Source: Trichobilharzia szidati
Lineage: Eukaryota > Platyhelminthes > Trematoda > Strigeidida > Schistosomatidae
Length of the DNA: 64,000 nt
Direction: 5' to 3'
Assembly: GCA_944472155.2 (NCBI GenBank)
Contig: OX235271.1
Location: 100,267,256-100,331,255, forward strand
Each line of letters starts with the position of its first letter. Within the stretch, counting starts at the first letter, position 1. The position numbers were made by a program, and so were the translations under genes. The notes below the pieces were generated by a model. It searched no databases. It was not told the DNA's origin and was given only the letters and a program-made list of their open reading frames with translations. Below, piece by piece: positions 1-12,839 of the stretch.

Positions 1-1393
1 TACCATGAAAAAGGTGTATCTATACCTCTAGAGAACAAAGTGTCTGCATCCCTCATTGAAAAAAAAAAATAATTAACCAAAAAAAGCAACTGCAGACTTC
101 GATGAATTCGGCTTTTTTGCACAACACCTGAAGTTTTTCTTCAACTTTTATGACATTAGCAATTTGAAAGAGCGTCTGGAATCTTCTCTTCACTTTATTG
201 TACTGAAATGTCGAATGTAACACGAAAGTGTGTTACTACCTGCTGCATACAACATACAGAAAAAATGGAATCAAGACTGAACAAAATAAGCTATAGTGTA
301 ATACATATAAGGAAAAGAGAGAGGTACACATACATTAGAATTCGACTGATTTTAAGAGTTTTGTCCTCTTACCTCTGAATTCCCAGTGGATTGGTTTCAG
401 CATCAAACGAGCCAGTGTGCAGAGAATACTACTGCTGTTTTTGTGTAGGTTCTTCCCATCTACTCATATCACTCAACAATACGTACATAGTGTGTAACGG
501 ATCTAGATGGGAAAAATCATTCCCGCTCAATCAAAATATGGTAAGCAAAAGGTTAGAAACACTGACAAGGTAATCTTCTAAACGCTAAAAGTCAGAAACT
601 GAAATGCTTAATTTCTCCAGGGAATATCGAAGGACTCAGCACTGCAGCACTTCTTATGTCGAAAAATCCACATAACTTTGACTATGAATAGTTTAGAAAC
701 ATTTTGTTAATACAGTAGAAGAGCTATTCACCGATTATCAACATATTTTTTCGCCATCAGGTTGAGTATATTGGAAAGTGCAATAAACGATGAAAACATA
801 TGTTATGTAAGCCCACCAGTTAAACCTAACGAGATACTTAAAACCAATATAGCCCTTCCGCCTGTTGTTTTCCCTATTACTAGTACTAACCTGCCTAGCT
901 GTGAATTATCATAGAGGTTATTCCCTTATCACACTCTTCGTAAAGTATTTATTTATTCCCAACTACTACACACTCAACTTAGCTGAACTAATATCCCCAG
1001 TTTCTCCCCACACAATAACAACAAACGTATCTTCACATCGATAGACGGGAGTACGAATACGCTTCTCTTCAAAACCCTTGACTAGCTAGCAAGCAGAGAA
1101 CTTTACAACACATGCGTGCAGCAGTTCAAACTATCATATCTCAAACAAGGATAGTTAAACTAATCCCTGGTATTTCCGACTATAGGGGACAACTATGGTG
1201 ATTGCTGCACAGACCCTAACCCTCGAATTTCTATCCACTACCGCGCATCCAGGTCAGCCATTGCTGGTGTCCTCCTCCTCCTAACACCCTCCTCTACATG
1301 CTGATCACGATTTGACATACGCTAAGATTTTCATGAATCCCCGTGATCATCACAATCGTCGTCATAATAAACAGCTAAAAACAAAGTGGCAAG

Positions 1394-1440
<47 letters not shown>

Positions 1441-2863
1441 CAAATTTGGGAGTGTTAACACATATTTAATATTTATTTCACCTTAAACAGCTTAAAAATG
1501 GATTTACCTGCACACATATACACACAGAAATAACTTATGACAAAGATAAAAAGTTTCCCGTTCATTAAAAACCAAAACTGCTCATATTGAGACGGAGCGC
1601 GCGCACTTGCACACACATGAACATAGAAACACAATGAAAAGAAATGGATTGTGACAGAATATATATATGTATATATATAATATATGGGCAATATTACTGA
1701 AATTCTGTAAACATACAGTCACTGACATACGGATTATAAATCCAATTTATTAATAGTATAATAGAAAAACACAGATAAATACAATTGGATACAATGTTTT
1801 ATATGCATAGGGAGATAGGGGGAGAGAGAGAGAGCTAGGAGATGGACAAAAGCTGAGAACAAAATTAAAATATCAAGTCTACTGTTTCATGTGTGTTGTT
1901 GCCGTCGTCTCTCCACCAAGCGCCTACTAATATATCACACAGAACACATCATTTACATAGTTCCCCACATACACATGCACTTAAGATCTTCACAACTAAT
2001 TAATTAATTAATTAATTTGTATATATATCCAAACATAAAGATTGTACAAGTTGTTACAATTTGTGCATTAACTGAAAACAAAACACAATAAACTTCGCTG
2101 CTTATAAGAATCCTACTGGGTTTTTTTTTGTAATATGTAAATACTTTTAATGTAAAATTCATATAATAGAGGCTAAAAATGAATGAACAGGCAAGGCAAA
2201 ATCAAAGAGATACACACACACAAAAACTTAGATGTCAACTGACTTCTGACCATACAAAAGAAAATCACCACCATCACCATCGCCACACTCACTCACTCAC
2301 CCACTCAGACTCTTACACATACATACAAACAAGAAGTTCGAAAAGTGGATCCAGTGACAAAACTACCGATCACAATGCTATCAGCATCAACACGAGTTTT
2401 CGAATGATGTATCAGTTATTTATCACGTACAATGTTTTAATTGTTTGTTTGTTTATTCTTTTTTGGCAAAGAGATGTGTTTTTTCACAGAGTGCGAAACA
2501 AAATAGAATTCAAAAGTATTGAGAAAAGAAACAAAACAATATTATATATATATGTGGATAGCGCAAATGATGATGTAATCACATTCAAGAGAAGAAAGTC
2601 AGCGAGAAAATGCGATAGATGAATAGTTGGCTATTAACAAATACAGTTAATTAGTTATTTTTATATACTTAAAAGATGATTATGATGAAATTTGCAAAGA
2701 CAATCGGTGTAGGAAGAAGTCAAACACACAGGCTAAACATAAAAAGATACAAATTAGTGTGATGAAAGTCGATATATATATATATATAATTGTCCTGAAG
2801 GATGTCGCCAGAATGAAGGTAATATCAAAGGTTTGGATTTAGAGTCAGGAATTATGCTCCTGA
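1..2863. other. No gene seen; low-complexity DNA 3' of the A20/AN1 gene
   Basis: I see no coding region here. It is AT-rich with short simple repeats: a TA run at 1395-1437, AATT repeats near 2006 and CA/CAC runs near 2210-2320. The open frame at 2179-2622 (+) is low complexity (His/Thr/Ser-rich from CAC and ACA repeats) and matches no family I recognise. The part nearest 2863 probably includes the 3' UTR of the minus-strand gene that stops at 2864. That is inference from position only. Confidence 0.4.
1395..1437. repeat. (TA)n microsatellite
   Basis: An uninterrupted TA dinucleotide run of about 43 bases. It is a simple tandem repeat of a kind common in flatworm intergenic DNA and is likely length-polymorphic. 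Confidence 0.95.
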
Positions 2864-3012
2864 TCACAGTTTGCGGATTTTAGGACATCGCACTTCTGGA
2901 TTGGCGCGAGCCAATTCAAGCCGACCATTGGCTTGATAATCGTAGGCGCATTCATGTTGATCAGAGTATCGATGTAATGAGCAGAACAGTCCATCACAAC
3001 GACAAGCAAAAC
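2864..3012 (-). CDS. Terminal exon with second half of AN1 finger and stop
   Basis: The acceptor TTCATTTCAG ends just above 3012. The exon begins by completing a Gly codon, then reads FACRCDGLFCSLHRYSD and QHECAYDY, which are the remaining AN1 ligands (C-x-C-x4-C-x2-H-x5-H-x-C). It then gives the usual C-terminal helix and KIRKL followed by TGA at 2864-2866. This matches the end of ZFAND5/6 closely. Confidence 0.9.
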
Positions 3013-6000
3013 CTGAAATGAACCAAAAACAAACTAATGACAAACTAGACTTATTAAAAATTAACTGCTCACTTAATATGAATATTACTAAAATATCACT
3101 AAAATGAATGTAGTACACGAGTTCTATTCGTATCAGAATGACCGTAAAATCATTAGGACTAAATAGTATTTGTCTTATGCGTTCCAAAGTACTTCTCCAA
3201 TGCTATGGAGATGTTGTGTTAGACCGCATTTGTCAGATAAAGTGAAGATACAGCTTCTGTGCTACGACATACCTATTTCGTACTCACATAGTTTGACCCA
3301 GTGGATGATCATGATACGTGTTGCTTGGTAGCTAACAAAAAAATTATGCGACTGTGTAAAATACTGAAAGGTAACTATCGAAATAAAATTCGCATAACTG
3401 GATGCAATATATACTACTACTGTTGACTGTAAAACTTCACAATTATACTCATAAACCGATATCACTTAAACTACTTGCACTGCATTGTCAAATGAAAGAA
3501 GACGATCTGAACTAAAAGTAGTCAGTCATGTTTAGTAGGCAATGACAGTGTACACTGAACATATACCATTAAAAGCAAGTGAATTCATACAGAAACAGTT
3601 CCAAAATGATAAGAATTTAAGACAAGGAGTAATGCAGATTTGTGTAGCAGACGGAAGTGAATGATACCCATTGTGTTGGAATTGATGATATCATTTGGTT
3701 ATCAAAAGTTGAAAGAGTCACAGAACCAGAAAAAAAAAGTGAATAACATAGAGGAGATAGAGATGATGAAGATAATCAACCAACAACAAACACTAATTCA
3801 CAATCAATGGGACAAATGTAAACGAAATTGTATCTTTCACTTACCTGAACAGGCAGTATTATAATTCAACTACATACAGATGGTACACGGATGATGATGC
3901 TAAAGCCAACCGGGATGCAGAAAGCAACATTTGCGTTCATCCCTCCAAAATCAGTGTGGATATCTAAAGCATTTAGCATAAGATCTTAATTTATAAAATT
4001 AATGTTAAGTCAATGGGCATCATCGAAAGCATTTCCAACAGGCTATTATTGGATACTTTCATCAACACGTGCTGTCACTCAATACTGAAGATTAGATGGC
4101 CAACCAGAAAGAATAAACAACAAGGAAATCCGGCAGCGGAGCAGCTAAGAACCGATTGCCCAACGAAAAAACACAAAGAACTGGAGATAGATTGGATGCA
4201 TGTCGAGGAGTCATCACACGTTATCCTCTGGAGAGGAACCCGAATGGGAAGTAACGAGTTCGGCGTCCAAAGGTGATATGAAAAAACCATGTGAGTAGTC
4301 ATGGAGCCAGTTGAGAGTGATGGCAGAGAACCAAATACAATGAAGCTGTTCAACTGCGGTTATTTGTTCCACTCACTCACTCACAGACCGAGTAATGAAT
4401 AATAAACAATACTGCCAACTGCTAAAAACACCCTCTTAGACATTACCTTCATTTCAACCTTTGTTTTGTAAAACGCCATAATAAAAAACTTGTTCATAAA
4501 TTCCTTACAAAAATTGAAAACAATTACCAACCTGTCAGCCCAACGCGCTTACGACACCAAGTACAGCGATTTACTCGAGGAGCAGGACGGGATGCTGTCG
4601 ATTCGACTACAAGGACAAAAAAAACAATCATTTTCATTTCATATAAACAAGTACATGGACATCGGTGATCTATTTATATCCTTCTGAGAAAAACACACCA
4701 ACGAAAGATAGTCACATTTAAAGAGAACAACAGATGGGAAGAAAAATACAGAGACTATGATATTTGCATAAATAATAAACAGATGTTAATAATAACTAAA
4801 AATGCAAATGTGCGTCGGTGGCACAGTGGTTAGGACTCTCGCCGACCATGCACATGGTCCGAGGTTCGAGCCCCTGCCGGCGCACACCCGATATCTATGG
4901 TCGGCCTGAATTTGGGCTACCGATATCCATGCTGAAAATTCCATACTTGTACTGAAAATACGGTGTGGAATCAAGCTGTAAATCAAAATAAAAAAAATAA
5001 ATAAATAAAAATAAAACATTCTAATTAACTTCACAACGAAATTGAATAAGCATAGTGACGTTGAAAAGTCCTGATGAAAATCACTAGTTATTATTTCGGA
5101 TGGCAAATCTCAATAAGACTAAATACATGGCTACATGGGTTCGAGTTAAGTTCATTTATCATTAGCGAAACAAACCTCTTCCATGTGCCCTCTATAGCTA
5201 TATACTGCCTAAATATACGTCTCGAATGATGGTGTCAAATACCGTATTCAGGTAAAAGAAAAAGGTAAGCATTGAAATCGTCACTGTGAATTTAACAAAA
5301 CTACTGCTGAAATGTGAATCTAGTTTTCAATTCATGTTTAGTAGTGAAATGTATAACCTCGCTGCTGGATCAACTTCAGGATCTCCACTAGGCCCTCTAT
5401 ATTTGCAGATACATTTCTAGCAAAACTACAAAAATACTAAGTTTCAACGTAGAACTGTGCACAGAAGTGCAGTAGCCCAAGTTGTCACACTCCATATAGC
5501 ACACAAAGGTAAAGGAAAAATTCATGGGAACTACAATGTATAAAAGTGTACGGGAGAAAGAATAAGTATGTAGAGAATAATAGTGAGGATATAATGGGTC
5601 TAAACGATTACAAAGAGTGAATGCATTTGCGCCACTGAAAACGATTTCTAGCCATATCACCAACAATCTCAAGCCATTGGTTTTTAGCGTTTTGAGGACA
5701 CCTACCAGGCAGTCTACATCCCCTAAGTAACTTAAATTAACAGTCAAAGACATTATGAATTGACACCATATTTCGATTTGACTCTTTTACAACCCAACCC
5801 TATATAAGTTAACACAGCTAATTGAAGGAAGGATGACTTGGCATGCGTAACACGTTTTCTGGTTATCTTGAATCGATGTAGCTTTATAAAACCTACTTAA
5901 TTGACTTGGCCTCCTTTCCTGACACTCCGCGACTCATTTCAATATAACTCACCATATTATACCAATTAACAAAAGAAACAGAGCGCGAACGTCTACGGTC

Positions 6001-9000
6001 AAAGACAGATAGCTTCTTCAGTTCTCCCACTTTCAATGATCATGTCTCAAAGTCATAAAGAATAAGAGAGTGAACTGGTACGCAGTAAACACGTTCTTTC
6101 GTCGATAATCGGATACCACGTCTATGCCTGAGGTGACTTAAGTTGGACAATATCACACGAGCCATTTTTGATCCGTGCTGAAATTAAAAAATTGTCCGTT
6201 GAGGAATAAAACGGTAAAAGGTCAGCTATACCTGGTCATTAGTATGTACTTTTGTTCTATATAACTGAGTATTTTTCATGCACTTTTTTATTATTGTGTA
6301 AAGAAACTACGAAACCATATCATCTCGCGAAATTTGTCTTCTAAATGCATTATTCAAATACACTAGTAGTCTACGGCAAATATCTACTGTAGTGATTTAA
6401 TTTTGAGTCACTTTGACAATGCTCACACTACACTTCACTTAACCTAAGGAGGTGCACAAAATACCTGCATATCTACACTTTTCTTTAATGAGAAAGAAAA
6501 GACGGCTTCACAAGAAGAATACTTTGCATAATCGAACTAAATATAGATACTTCCTTAGCTTGATGCTAATGAATTACAAATGTTTGGTATGTAGACTCAA
6601 CTCAATCCGCTGCGTGGAATGTTAGATGAAGAGCAAGCGAAGAAAAGGTGTAGTCTTTACTATAATAAGTCATGCACTTAAAACATTACTGTCTAATCTC
6701 TGTCAGTCTTCTTTACATAGCTAAAGCCATGGAAACAGTGTCAACTAGAACACAGCCCGATTATCTAATGAGAGTCAGACATTCCCACCGTATCAGCCCG
6801 TACACTAAACACCATTTAATCCAAATATCTCTGTTCTTCCCTAACACGCCGATAGTAACTGCATACAAGAAACGTACCAGAACTTAGAACTGAATTATAC
6901 ATTTTCCACTCCCAAATTGTATGAATTTATTATGACGAAACACTGTCATTCCACTAGACTGGATTCACCACGACATTTGTTATTTAAATACAGAAACAAG
7001 ACAACCTCAGCGAAGAGGCTGTTTTCGTTGAATTCATTTTCTCTAGCTGTATAATCACATTTACATACAATTTTTCATGAAGGAGGGCAGTAACAGCAAT
7101 GCAAAGAAGACGAAAGCCTATTGACTCTGGTAGGTTACTCTTTACTGTGTAGATTACTTTGAAAGAGGCGTTTGTTGAGATGGAATGACTAGTTTCGATA
7201 AGATGTCCGACTACCGCACTCCTTATAGAAGCACCACTACCTTTCTGCAACGAAGCGGGATGGACAGAATACGTGTCGAACGACGAATGTAGTCAATTTT
7301 CACAACAATAAGTGAACTTATATACACACAGAAGAGACCTGACGCGAGATTTTATCCTTTGGGCTGCTGAAGATCAGTGAGAGACTGTAGAACACTACTC
7401 TTACCGTTCCTGCGAAGAAGTTTCTTCTCAAAGAAGCCGAAATTTTCCTCTCAAGAACATCACTTAGACGTCATCCGTCCCAAAAAGAAACTTTACATAA
7501 GCCTCGACTTCAAAGGTTTTCTATGTACTACAACAGAAGTCAAGCTTTTACCTGTTAAGATCTACAATACAAAACAGTCGCTGGAGGTGGAATAGCATAG
7601 GAACCAAGGATTCAGCAGCTAAAATCATAACTATGTGCTTTAAACAATATTACTATTCAAATATTCTGATCGAATGACTCACTCAAAACACGTTCACCTG
7701 TTCTATACATTTTTACTTAAATAGTGCAGACTTTATTGATTGGAATTGTGAAATTCATTAAGTAACTACTGAGTTACAGGGTTCATATTTCATCTGAATG
7801 CCAACTGAATAAATCAATAACCGAAAACTCCTAAACACTCTCCTTTACATTTCTCTTACAAACAGTACACCAATAGAATAGTTCAAATTTAATAGTGGTT
7901 GAACTTAAAATGATCAGTAACCTTAGATAAAGAACTGACTAGTGATAGAAAACTTCATTAATACATAAGATAATTAGTTCAGGCACCGCTAAACCAACAC
8001 TACTAAAAAGAACGAACTGGTCAAAGAGCAAAAATAACAAAATTATAGATACTATCAACATAGTGTGGTTCGAGTTACCATATTTCATAACTGCATAATA
8101 AGTAGCAGGTAAAAGAAAGGAAGGAAAATGGGTGTAATCACCAAAAGTTGTAGTGCTATAAGACAAAAATAGGAAAGACGAAGTGGGTAAACAAATAAAA
8201 GAACGACAAACTACATATTTAAGTCACTGCATTCGAACAGTTATACCTAGATTTCCCAATGACATGTCTCGGTGGTTATGTTGATCCCATCTAGGCAAGT
8301 GAAAACTCATCACATAACTCATACCAGTAGCTTATGACTTCATGGATTGGTGCCACATCTTAACCTGACTAGCAATCCCATCCCGTAAAAATAAACACCC
8401 CTGCTACCGAAACCTCAAAGCTGAAGCCTTGTGTTCCACTGGGAACGTAAAGGAATAATTTTTTTAAATAGTAGTTTTGATAACAAATCACGTAGACAAT
8501 GTACAAAAATGCGTAACAAACGTTTCGGACATCTACTGCGATGAAATGATTGACCTGGAACTCGAAGATCAACTTCTTCATTGTACATGTGGTTGCTGAA
8601 CCGAAAATGGGTGGTACTTGGTAAGATTAAAAAATACTTATAGTAATTTATTGAATTAAATTGAGTCGAAATGAATTGATGACTCACCTTTGGATGTTTC
8701 TGGGATAACTGAAGAGTCTGCTTTCCGTTTAAGTGCACGAGGCACTTGAGAAGATGAACTTGAATCCGACTGGACTGCGTCACAATCATCAGGAGGATTT
8801 TCACAGCAATCTAGGCGTTGTGATTTTCGACTATCCTTCAAATCACGTGAAGTAGGACGAGGAAGCGTGGCCTGCTCTAGAGTAGATTCACACTTAATTT
8901 CTTCTTGATAACATTTGGAGCACATATCGTTAAACCGATCACTTCCATAAAAGCCACAACCACGTTTACACATGTTTTTGTTCTCTGGTTTATTTTCTAG

Positions 9001-9018
9001 TTCCGATGTTTCGTTATT
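2864..9018 (-). CDS. A20/AN1 zinc-finger protein (ZFAND5/ZFAND6-like), three exons seen
   Basis: Three minus-strand exons join in compatible phases: 9018-8688, 4606-4532 and 3012-2864. Together they encode about 184 residues: an A20 finger (C-x3-C-x11-C-x2-C, in CKRGCGFYGSDRFNDMC), a Ser-rich linker, then a complete C-terminal AN1 finger ending in KIRKL and a stop. ZFAND5/6 proteins have this layout and about 210 residues, so a short N-terminal exon is probably missing upstream of 9018. Family knowledge: A20 binds ubiquitin, AN1 docks to proteasome or signalling partners, and the proteins act in cytosolic ubiquitin and stress pathways. The first intron is about 4.1 kb and contains an RTE fragment, a Penelope fragment and a SINE. 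The last is about 1.5 kb and holds an antisense RTE 3' end. The domain calls are firm. Which paralogue it is cannot be decided. Confidence 0.85.
3877..4350 (+). mobile_element. RTE-type LINE 3' end (SR2-like), degenerate, antisense in intron
   Basis: The translated plus strand carries, with stops, the typical post-RT sequence of schistosome RTE elements: TDDDAKANRDAE, then NVKSMG, then FINTCCHSILKIRWPT. The later part (EQLRTDCPTKKH..., then WRGTRMGSN) aligns in order with the C-terminus of the intact family. It is 5'-truncated and lies antisense in the last intron of the A20/AN1 gene. Confidence 0.65.
4532..4606 (-). CDS. 75-bp exon with first half of AN1 finger
   Basis: A strong acceptor (T-rich run ending CCTTGTAG) precedes 4606, and the donor is CTGACAG|GTTGGT at 4532/4531. 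The exon takes two bases to complete the codon left by the A20 exon and gives one base to the next exon. It encodes NRCTWCRKRVGLTG, the canonical start of an AN1 finger (C-x2-C followed by VGLTG). It is too small to be found as an open frame on its own and was located by searching for the missing half of AN1. Phase and motif agree exactly. Confidence 0.88.
4810..5016 (+). mobile_element. tRNA-headed SINE (family 2), copy 1
   Basis: The head has pol III box A-like GGCACAGTGGTTAGGAC and box B-like GGTTCGAGCCCC, and the ends of the head (TGCGTCG / CGGCGCA) can pair as a 7-bp acceptor-like stem. A unique body of about 100 bp follows, ending in an A-rich tail with AAAT repeats. Two minus-strand relatives lie at 40145-40327 and about 59615-59790. 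It lies in the first intron of the zinc-finger gene. Pol III transcription is inferred from the boxes. Confidence 0.8.
5397..6230 (-). mobile_element. RTE-like LINE, RT C-terminal part, degenerate
   Basis: On the minus strand, with frameshifts and stops, the order is LSHLRHRRGIRLSTKERVYC, then KVGELKKLSVFDRR, then ENVLRMPSH. Near 5590-5750 comes a shifted copy of the 'QWLETIGDMAQNRSQWRRCIHSL'-type tail. These are the segments that follow the RT palm in one schistosome RTE-like family. The same segments recur at 9895-10200 and 12840-13430. Many lesions mean it is an old copy. Confidence 0.6.
6984..7350 (-). mobile_element. Penelope-like element fragment (GIY-YIG endonuclease end)
   Basis: The minus strand reads GSGASIRSAVVGHLIETSHS, then STNASFKVIYTVKSN, then ESIGFRLLCIAVTALL. 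This resembles the region after the GIY-YIG core of Penelope-like elements, where a conserved 'HL..TGH' and 'F.VIY' are followed by a basic 'LL.IAEA' helix. Just upstream, DYIRRSTRIL resembles the 'YIGRT.R.L' motif. It is a short degenerate piece inside the first intron of the zinc-finger gene. The family call rests on remembered motif patterns and is moderate. Confidence 0.45.
8688..9018 (-). CDS. Exon with A20 zinc finger (ZFAND5/6-like)
   Basis: The acceptor is a pyrimidine-rich tract ending TTTGCAG just above 9018, and the donor is AAAG|GTGAGT at 8688/8687. The frame opens in phase 0 (NNETSELEN...) and leaves one base at the 3' end. The A20 cysteines are followed by a basic and Ser-rich linker (about QSDSSSSSQVPRALKRK) typical of the region between A20 and AN1. 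A Met just before the A20 finger (about 8973) could be a start, but family members usually have a few more residues, so an upstream coding exon is more likely. Confidence 0.85.
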
Positions 9019-9129
9019 CTGCAAACAAGACAGATAAGAATGTATTAGACGGTGATCAATACAAGTAAGACTACATGAGCAAGTTTGTATATACAAATAA
9101 CGGATTAACATACATTTAACTTCCAACTA

Positions 9130-9890
9130 CTAAGTTTGGAAGTCCTTTTATCGGCCAGAATTTATGTGGCCAGTTAGCAATATCAAAGTGTACAATATGA
9201 TTATCACACTCAACTTAATCAGCTACTTTTGACAAAACTGTACCACCTAAATTAGCAAACTAATTGTAGTAAGACAAAAATTAAATACGTTAGACCAAAC
9301 TATATATCTTGATGTAGCTCCTTTAATAGACCAGTCAGTTTTACACACAGTTCATCTTCTGAATAGTCTGTTAATGCGACAGTCGCAAATAACATCAAAA
9401 AGAATGGAACCACACCTTTGGAATCCCATCTCAGACGACAGACATTCCTCTTTGAGAAATAGGTTAAGAAAACAAATAAACTGATAAAGTTGATACACTT
9501 TCTGAATAAAATTAAGATGTACAGGACTCTAGCAATTACTAACATCACGAAGTTAAAAAGAAATCCCATCTAGTAATGCACATTGACATTGTTGTACTGA
9601 GTGCTACAGAATTAAAAGCCGATAGATGAAAGTGTTAAACCAAAAGTAGGGCACGCATGAATAAGACAAAACAGCACCTGTCAAAAAGAAAATGTTCATA
9701 GTTTACACAGAATTAGAAAACAACTTTGAGTCATTTCATCTGGTTTATATTGATTAATTTTTGCAGCAGTAATAATCTTCTAAAGCAACTGAAGACTGAG
9801 GTCAGTGATTTCCCAATAGAACCAGTGCTGACAAGAAACAGGTAGTTTTTGGACATAACTGCACACATCATCAGTTTCTGGATAACAATT
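9130..9890. other. No feature recognised
   Basis: This AT-rich stretch lies upstream of the A20 exon. It may contain the missing 5' exon or promoter of the zinc-finger gene, but I could not identify a start exon with a convincing donor. Confidence 0.4.
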
Positions 9891-9894
9891 ACAT

Positions 9895-10200
9895 CTATTT
9901 TACTGTGTCTGTCTGGTTTCAACATAGAATTTTGCACCGGTGTGCAGCAGTTCGAGCCGCCACACTTCACTCAGCCCACAAAACCAGAGAAGAAAGTAAA
10001 CAGAAACGCAAAATAGATACAGTAGAGAGAGATATGAGGCGAAAAGAATAGTAATATCGAAGACGAATCTGGTTTTATTGGGAATTATAAGTCACAATGA
10101 GGGGATGCATCTGCGCCATTGGGAACGATTTTGAGCCATATCACCAATTGTCTCCAGACATTGGTTTTTACCGTCCCGCGGACCCCATCTATTTTACGTT
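9895..10200 (-). mobile_element. RTE-like LINE 3' end fragment
   Basis: The minus strand near 10090-10180 reads CLETIGDMAQNRSQWRRCI, the C-terminal tail of the same RTE-like family as the copy at 5397-6230. Here it is followed by a 3' UTR-like stretch. It is a short, 5'-truncated copy. Confidence 0.6.
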
Positions 10201-10859
10201 CTGAACACGTACCACACCATAATTAGTTTCGAAAAGCGTTGACAAATGATTAAAACGAAAAGCCAAAATGTTGATAAGTAAATCCATACTTTTTAACCCC
10301 TAGTCAAAATAGTTTGGGAGATCGTAGGTTAGCTAAGCTGAAGTCAATAAATAATTACTAAATACCAAGAGATTCTAGGTGAAATACTTCAAAACTACTG
10401 AGTGGTATATACTTATTAGAATTTCACTTCAATTGAAGCGTTTTTACTCTATGTATAGTTTAAGTGTCCCGTTTAGATTTACTAATATTTTACCCGTGCG
10501 GTTAAGAAGTAAAGCTGCCTAAACTTGAATACAATTATACATTTAACCTCAGCAGTCTTACCACGTAATCAGTGTTAAGAATACCTTCTTAAAGATAATG
10601 TTTGGCAAAACTACACACTAATCATGTTTGATAGTTGTACAGAAAGACAGATTATGCAGTTTTTAGTTTTTTAAGACATTTACTGATACACCAAACAACG
10701 AATTAGCGAGCCTGCCCAACATCCGATCATACTACAGGGAATGAAGTGGTTGAGTACACTGGTCATTCCACCTAGCTCGTAAGTGGCATTAGTTATAGTT
10801 GGCTGATGGACAGCGAAACGGTATCCACCTGCACTAAATTCACCAATAATCCGACTCCA

Positions 10860-11690
10860 GTTATGCGATGTGAGCAACAGTTCTTTGAATGTGGATGCTT
10901 GACTTAAGACTAAGCGAGTTATTTAAGAATGGTGATAAATTACTGACTACATTTATTTTGGGATTAGCTTGCATATGGAAATCAGAGATAGTTTCAAAGG
11001 AAGTGTCTATCATCGACTATCCCAGTTTACAAGGAGACAAATCTTGTGATAACTACAGGAGGATAAACTTGACCAAAATAATATCTAAGGTTTTAGGGAG
11101 GTGGCATAGTCCTGCCAAGACAAAATGAGCAAAATAAACCCAAGAGAAGGCGGGTTTTAGACCGGGAAGGTGTACTGATCGTTTCTTCATCTTTTGACAG
11201 GTTCCGTAACATGGCTTACTTACCGGTTTTCACCACTTGCCATTCATCTTCAAAAGGCAGCATTTCACTCCATCAATTGTGAGGTCCTATGGCGATGTAT
11301 CTCTGTCGAACAATTGTATTGTATGTGGTACCTGTCATGGCGCTTTACTTGAACCCATGCAGCTGTTTAAGAGCTTAAGAATGTTTGTCAACAGAAGCGA
11401 CAACAATGGTGCCCATCATGTATGTCCACTTGGACCATCCTTACTTAATTTCGTCATAGATTTATTGATGGATGTGACCCTGGTCGACTTCGACTTCTTA
11501 GAGGTCAACTTGCCATCACACAAAGGTCTCATTGACCTAGAATACATGGATGACATAGTTCGTGTAGGTCAAGATGCTAACAAAATGCAACCTTTGGAAC
11601 ACCTTGAGCAAAAATCTAAGCATATATGGTTGTGATTTCCCCCTGACAACTGTAGTCAGTTACCACACCTTTTACCTGCAAATCAATGTG
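10860..11690 (+). mobile_element. RTE-like LINE reverse transcriptase fragment
   Basis: The RT motifs occur in order on the plus strand, across stops and shifts: CIWKSEIVSKE, then CDNYRRINLTKIISKVLG, then AGFRPGRCTDRFF, then SYGDVSLS, then CPLGPSLLNFVIDLL. The catalytic box follows as LEYMDDIVRVGQDANKMQ, where the usual YADD reads YMDD. It opposes the minus-strand fragments of the same family on either side (9895-10200, 12840-13430), so these are separate insertions. It is non-functional because of stop codons near 11127 and frame changes before 11237. Confidence 0.75.
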
Positions 11691-11699
11691 AAAACAATG

Positions 11700-12839
11700 A
11701 AATGAGGAGAAAGTGAATATGAAATATGGAGGTCGTTAAATGATTTAAGATCAATGTAGAAAGAAGAAATAGTCATTAAAGATAGGCAAAAATGCTTGCA
11801 ACTAACTTGAGACCATCTTATCTAGAGTATCGACTTATAGATTCCTAATGTTACGTGCATACAGACCAGGTATACTACACTTTCTAAATTGCTAATATCA
11901 ATTGACACAAGCACATGAGTCCATACATCTCCATCCGGCCTTTTTGTGATCTTTCAAAACACATACAACTCGCCCTAACAAGAAATCCACTTTCAAGTAG
12001 ATTCCTTATTGGTGAGAAACAGAAGGTAATAAAAAAGCTTTGCGGTGCTGGAAAAGTAGGGTCACCAAGTTCGATACTTGAGTCACTACTAATTGTCTTG
12101 AGCACACATAAATCAGTGTCAAGATATCTCCTATAAATTAGTGTGCCTAACACTTACAGTTGATTCAGAGACAACGGAATATAATTAAATAAATCTCAAG
12201 AGTTTCCTGGCCTATTTAGTAAGATGGTACGTAAAGTAAACAAGTAGCGACAGCTATGATACTGGGTCCCTCTACTCTGAGTGAAACGCTGACTAATGAG
12301 TTATGTTACAACTTGAAATCCATGAAGGATTGCCACGGGGCAGCACTCCAGGTTTTTAAACTACAAGGGTGATACGCAAAACGCTTACTAGAATCCCCAA
12401 CAACATCCATAGCTGTATACAGAATCTACTAAAGACTGAAAAACCGTATACGAATGGTAAGCCATTGCTTAAGAGCTCATTTACTTATTGGGTGGAGATC
12501 AAAGAACAATTACAAACACGATCGTTTTGATGACTCTTTTACCATATTAAAGATGGATTCAGAACCAGGTTTTTGTACTCCCAACCACGGACAAAAAAGT
12601 TTTATTTAAGCGAAATTACTCAAAACTTGAGTTATCCATCTCTCCTCTTCCTAAAGAGTTTAGACAACTATCCAGTATTCGCAGAAAAGTAAAATGGCCA
12701 TCCCAAACAAAATATCTGAATCACCTAAACACCTAAGTCTTGGTTTTCAATGCAAACCTTTGAGTAAAAGTCCGAGTTAATACAATTTATGCAAGCACAA
12801 ACGAAGATGTGGAAAAGAAACACAACATAACTACAAAAA
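11700..12839. other. No feature recognised
   Basis: There is no convincing exon or repeat. Short open frames at 11884-12153 on both strands have no recognisable motif. The left end may be eroded 3' sequence of the RT fragment that ends near 11690. Confidence 0.35.

Noticed and set aside
2179..2622. 147-codon plus-strand open frame
   Set aside because: His/Thr/Ser low complexity produced by CAC and ACA repeats. No splice context or family resemblance.
4786..5106. 106-codon minus-strand open frame
   Set aside because: It lies over the family 2 SINE, and the same peptide (SAWISVAQIQADHRYRVCAG) appears at the other SINE copy near 40200. It is a repeat artefact.
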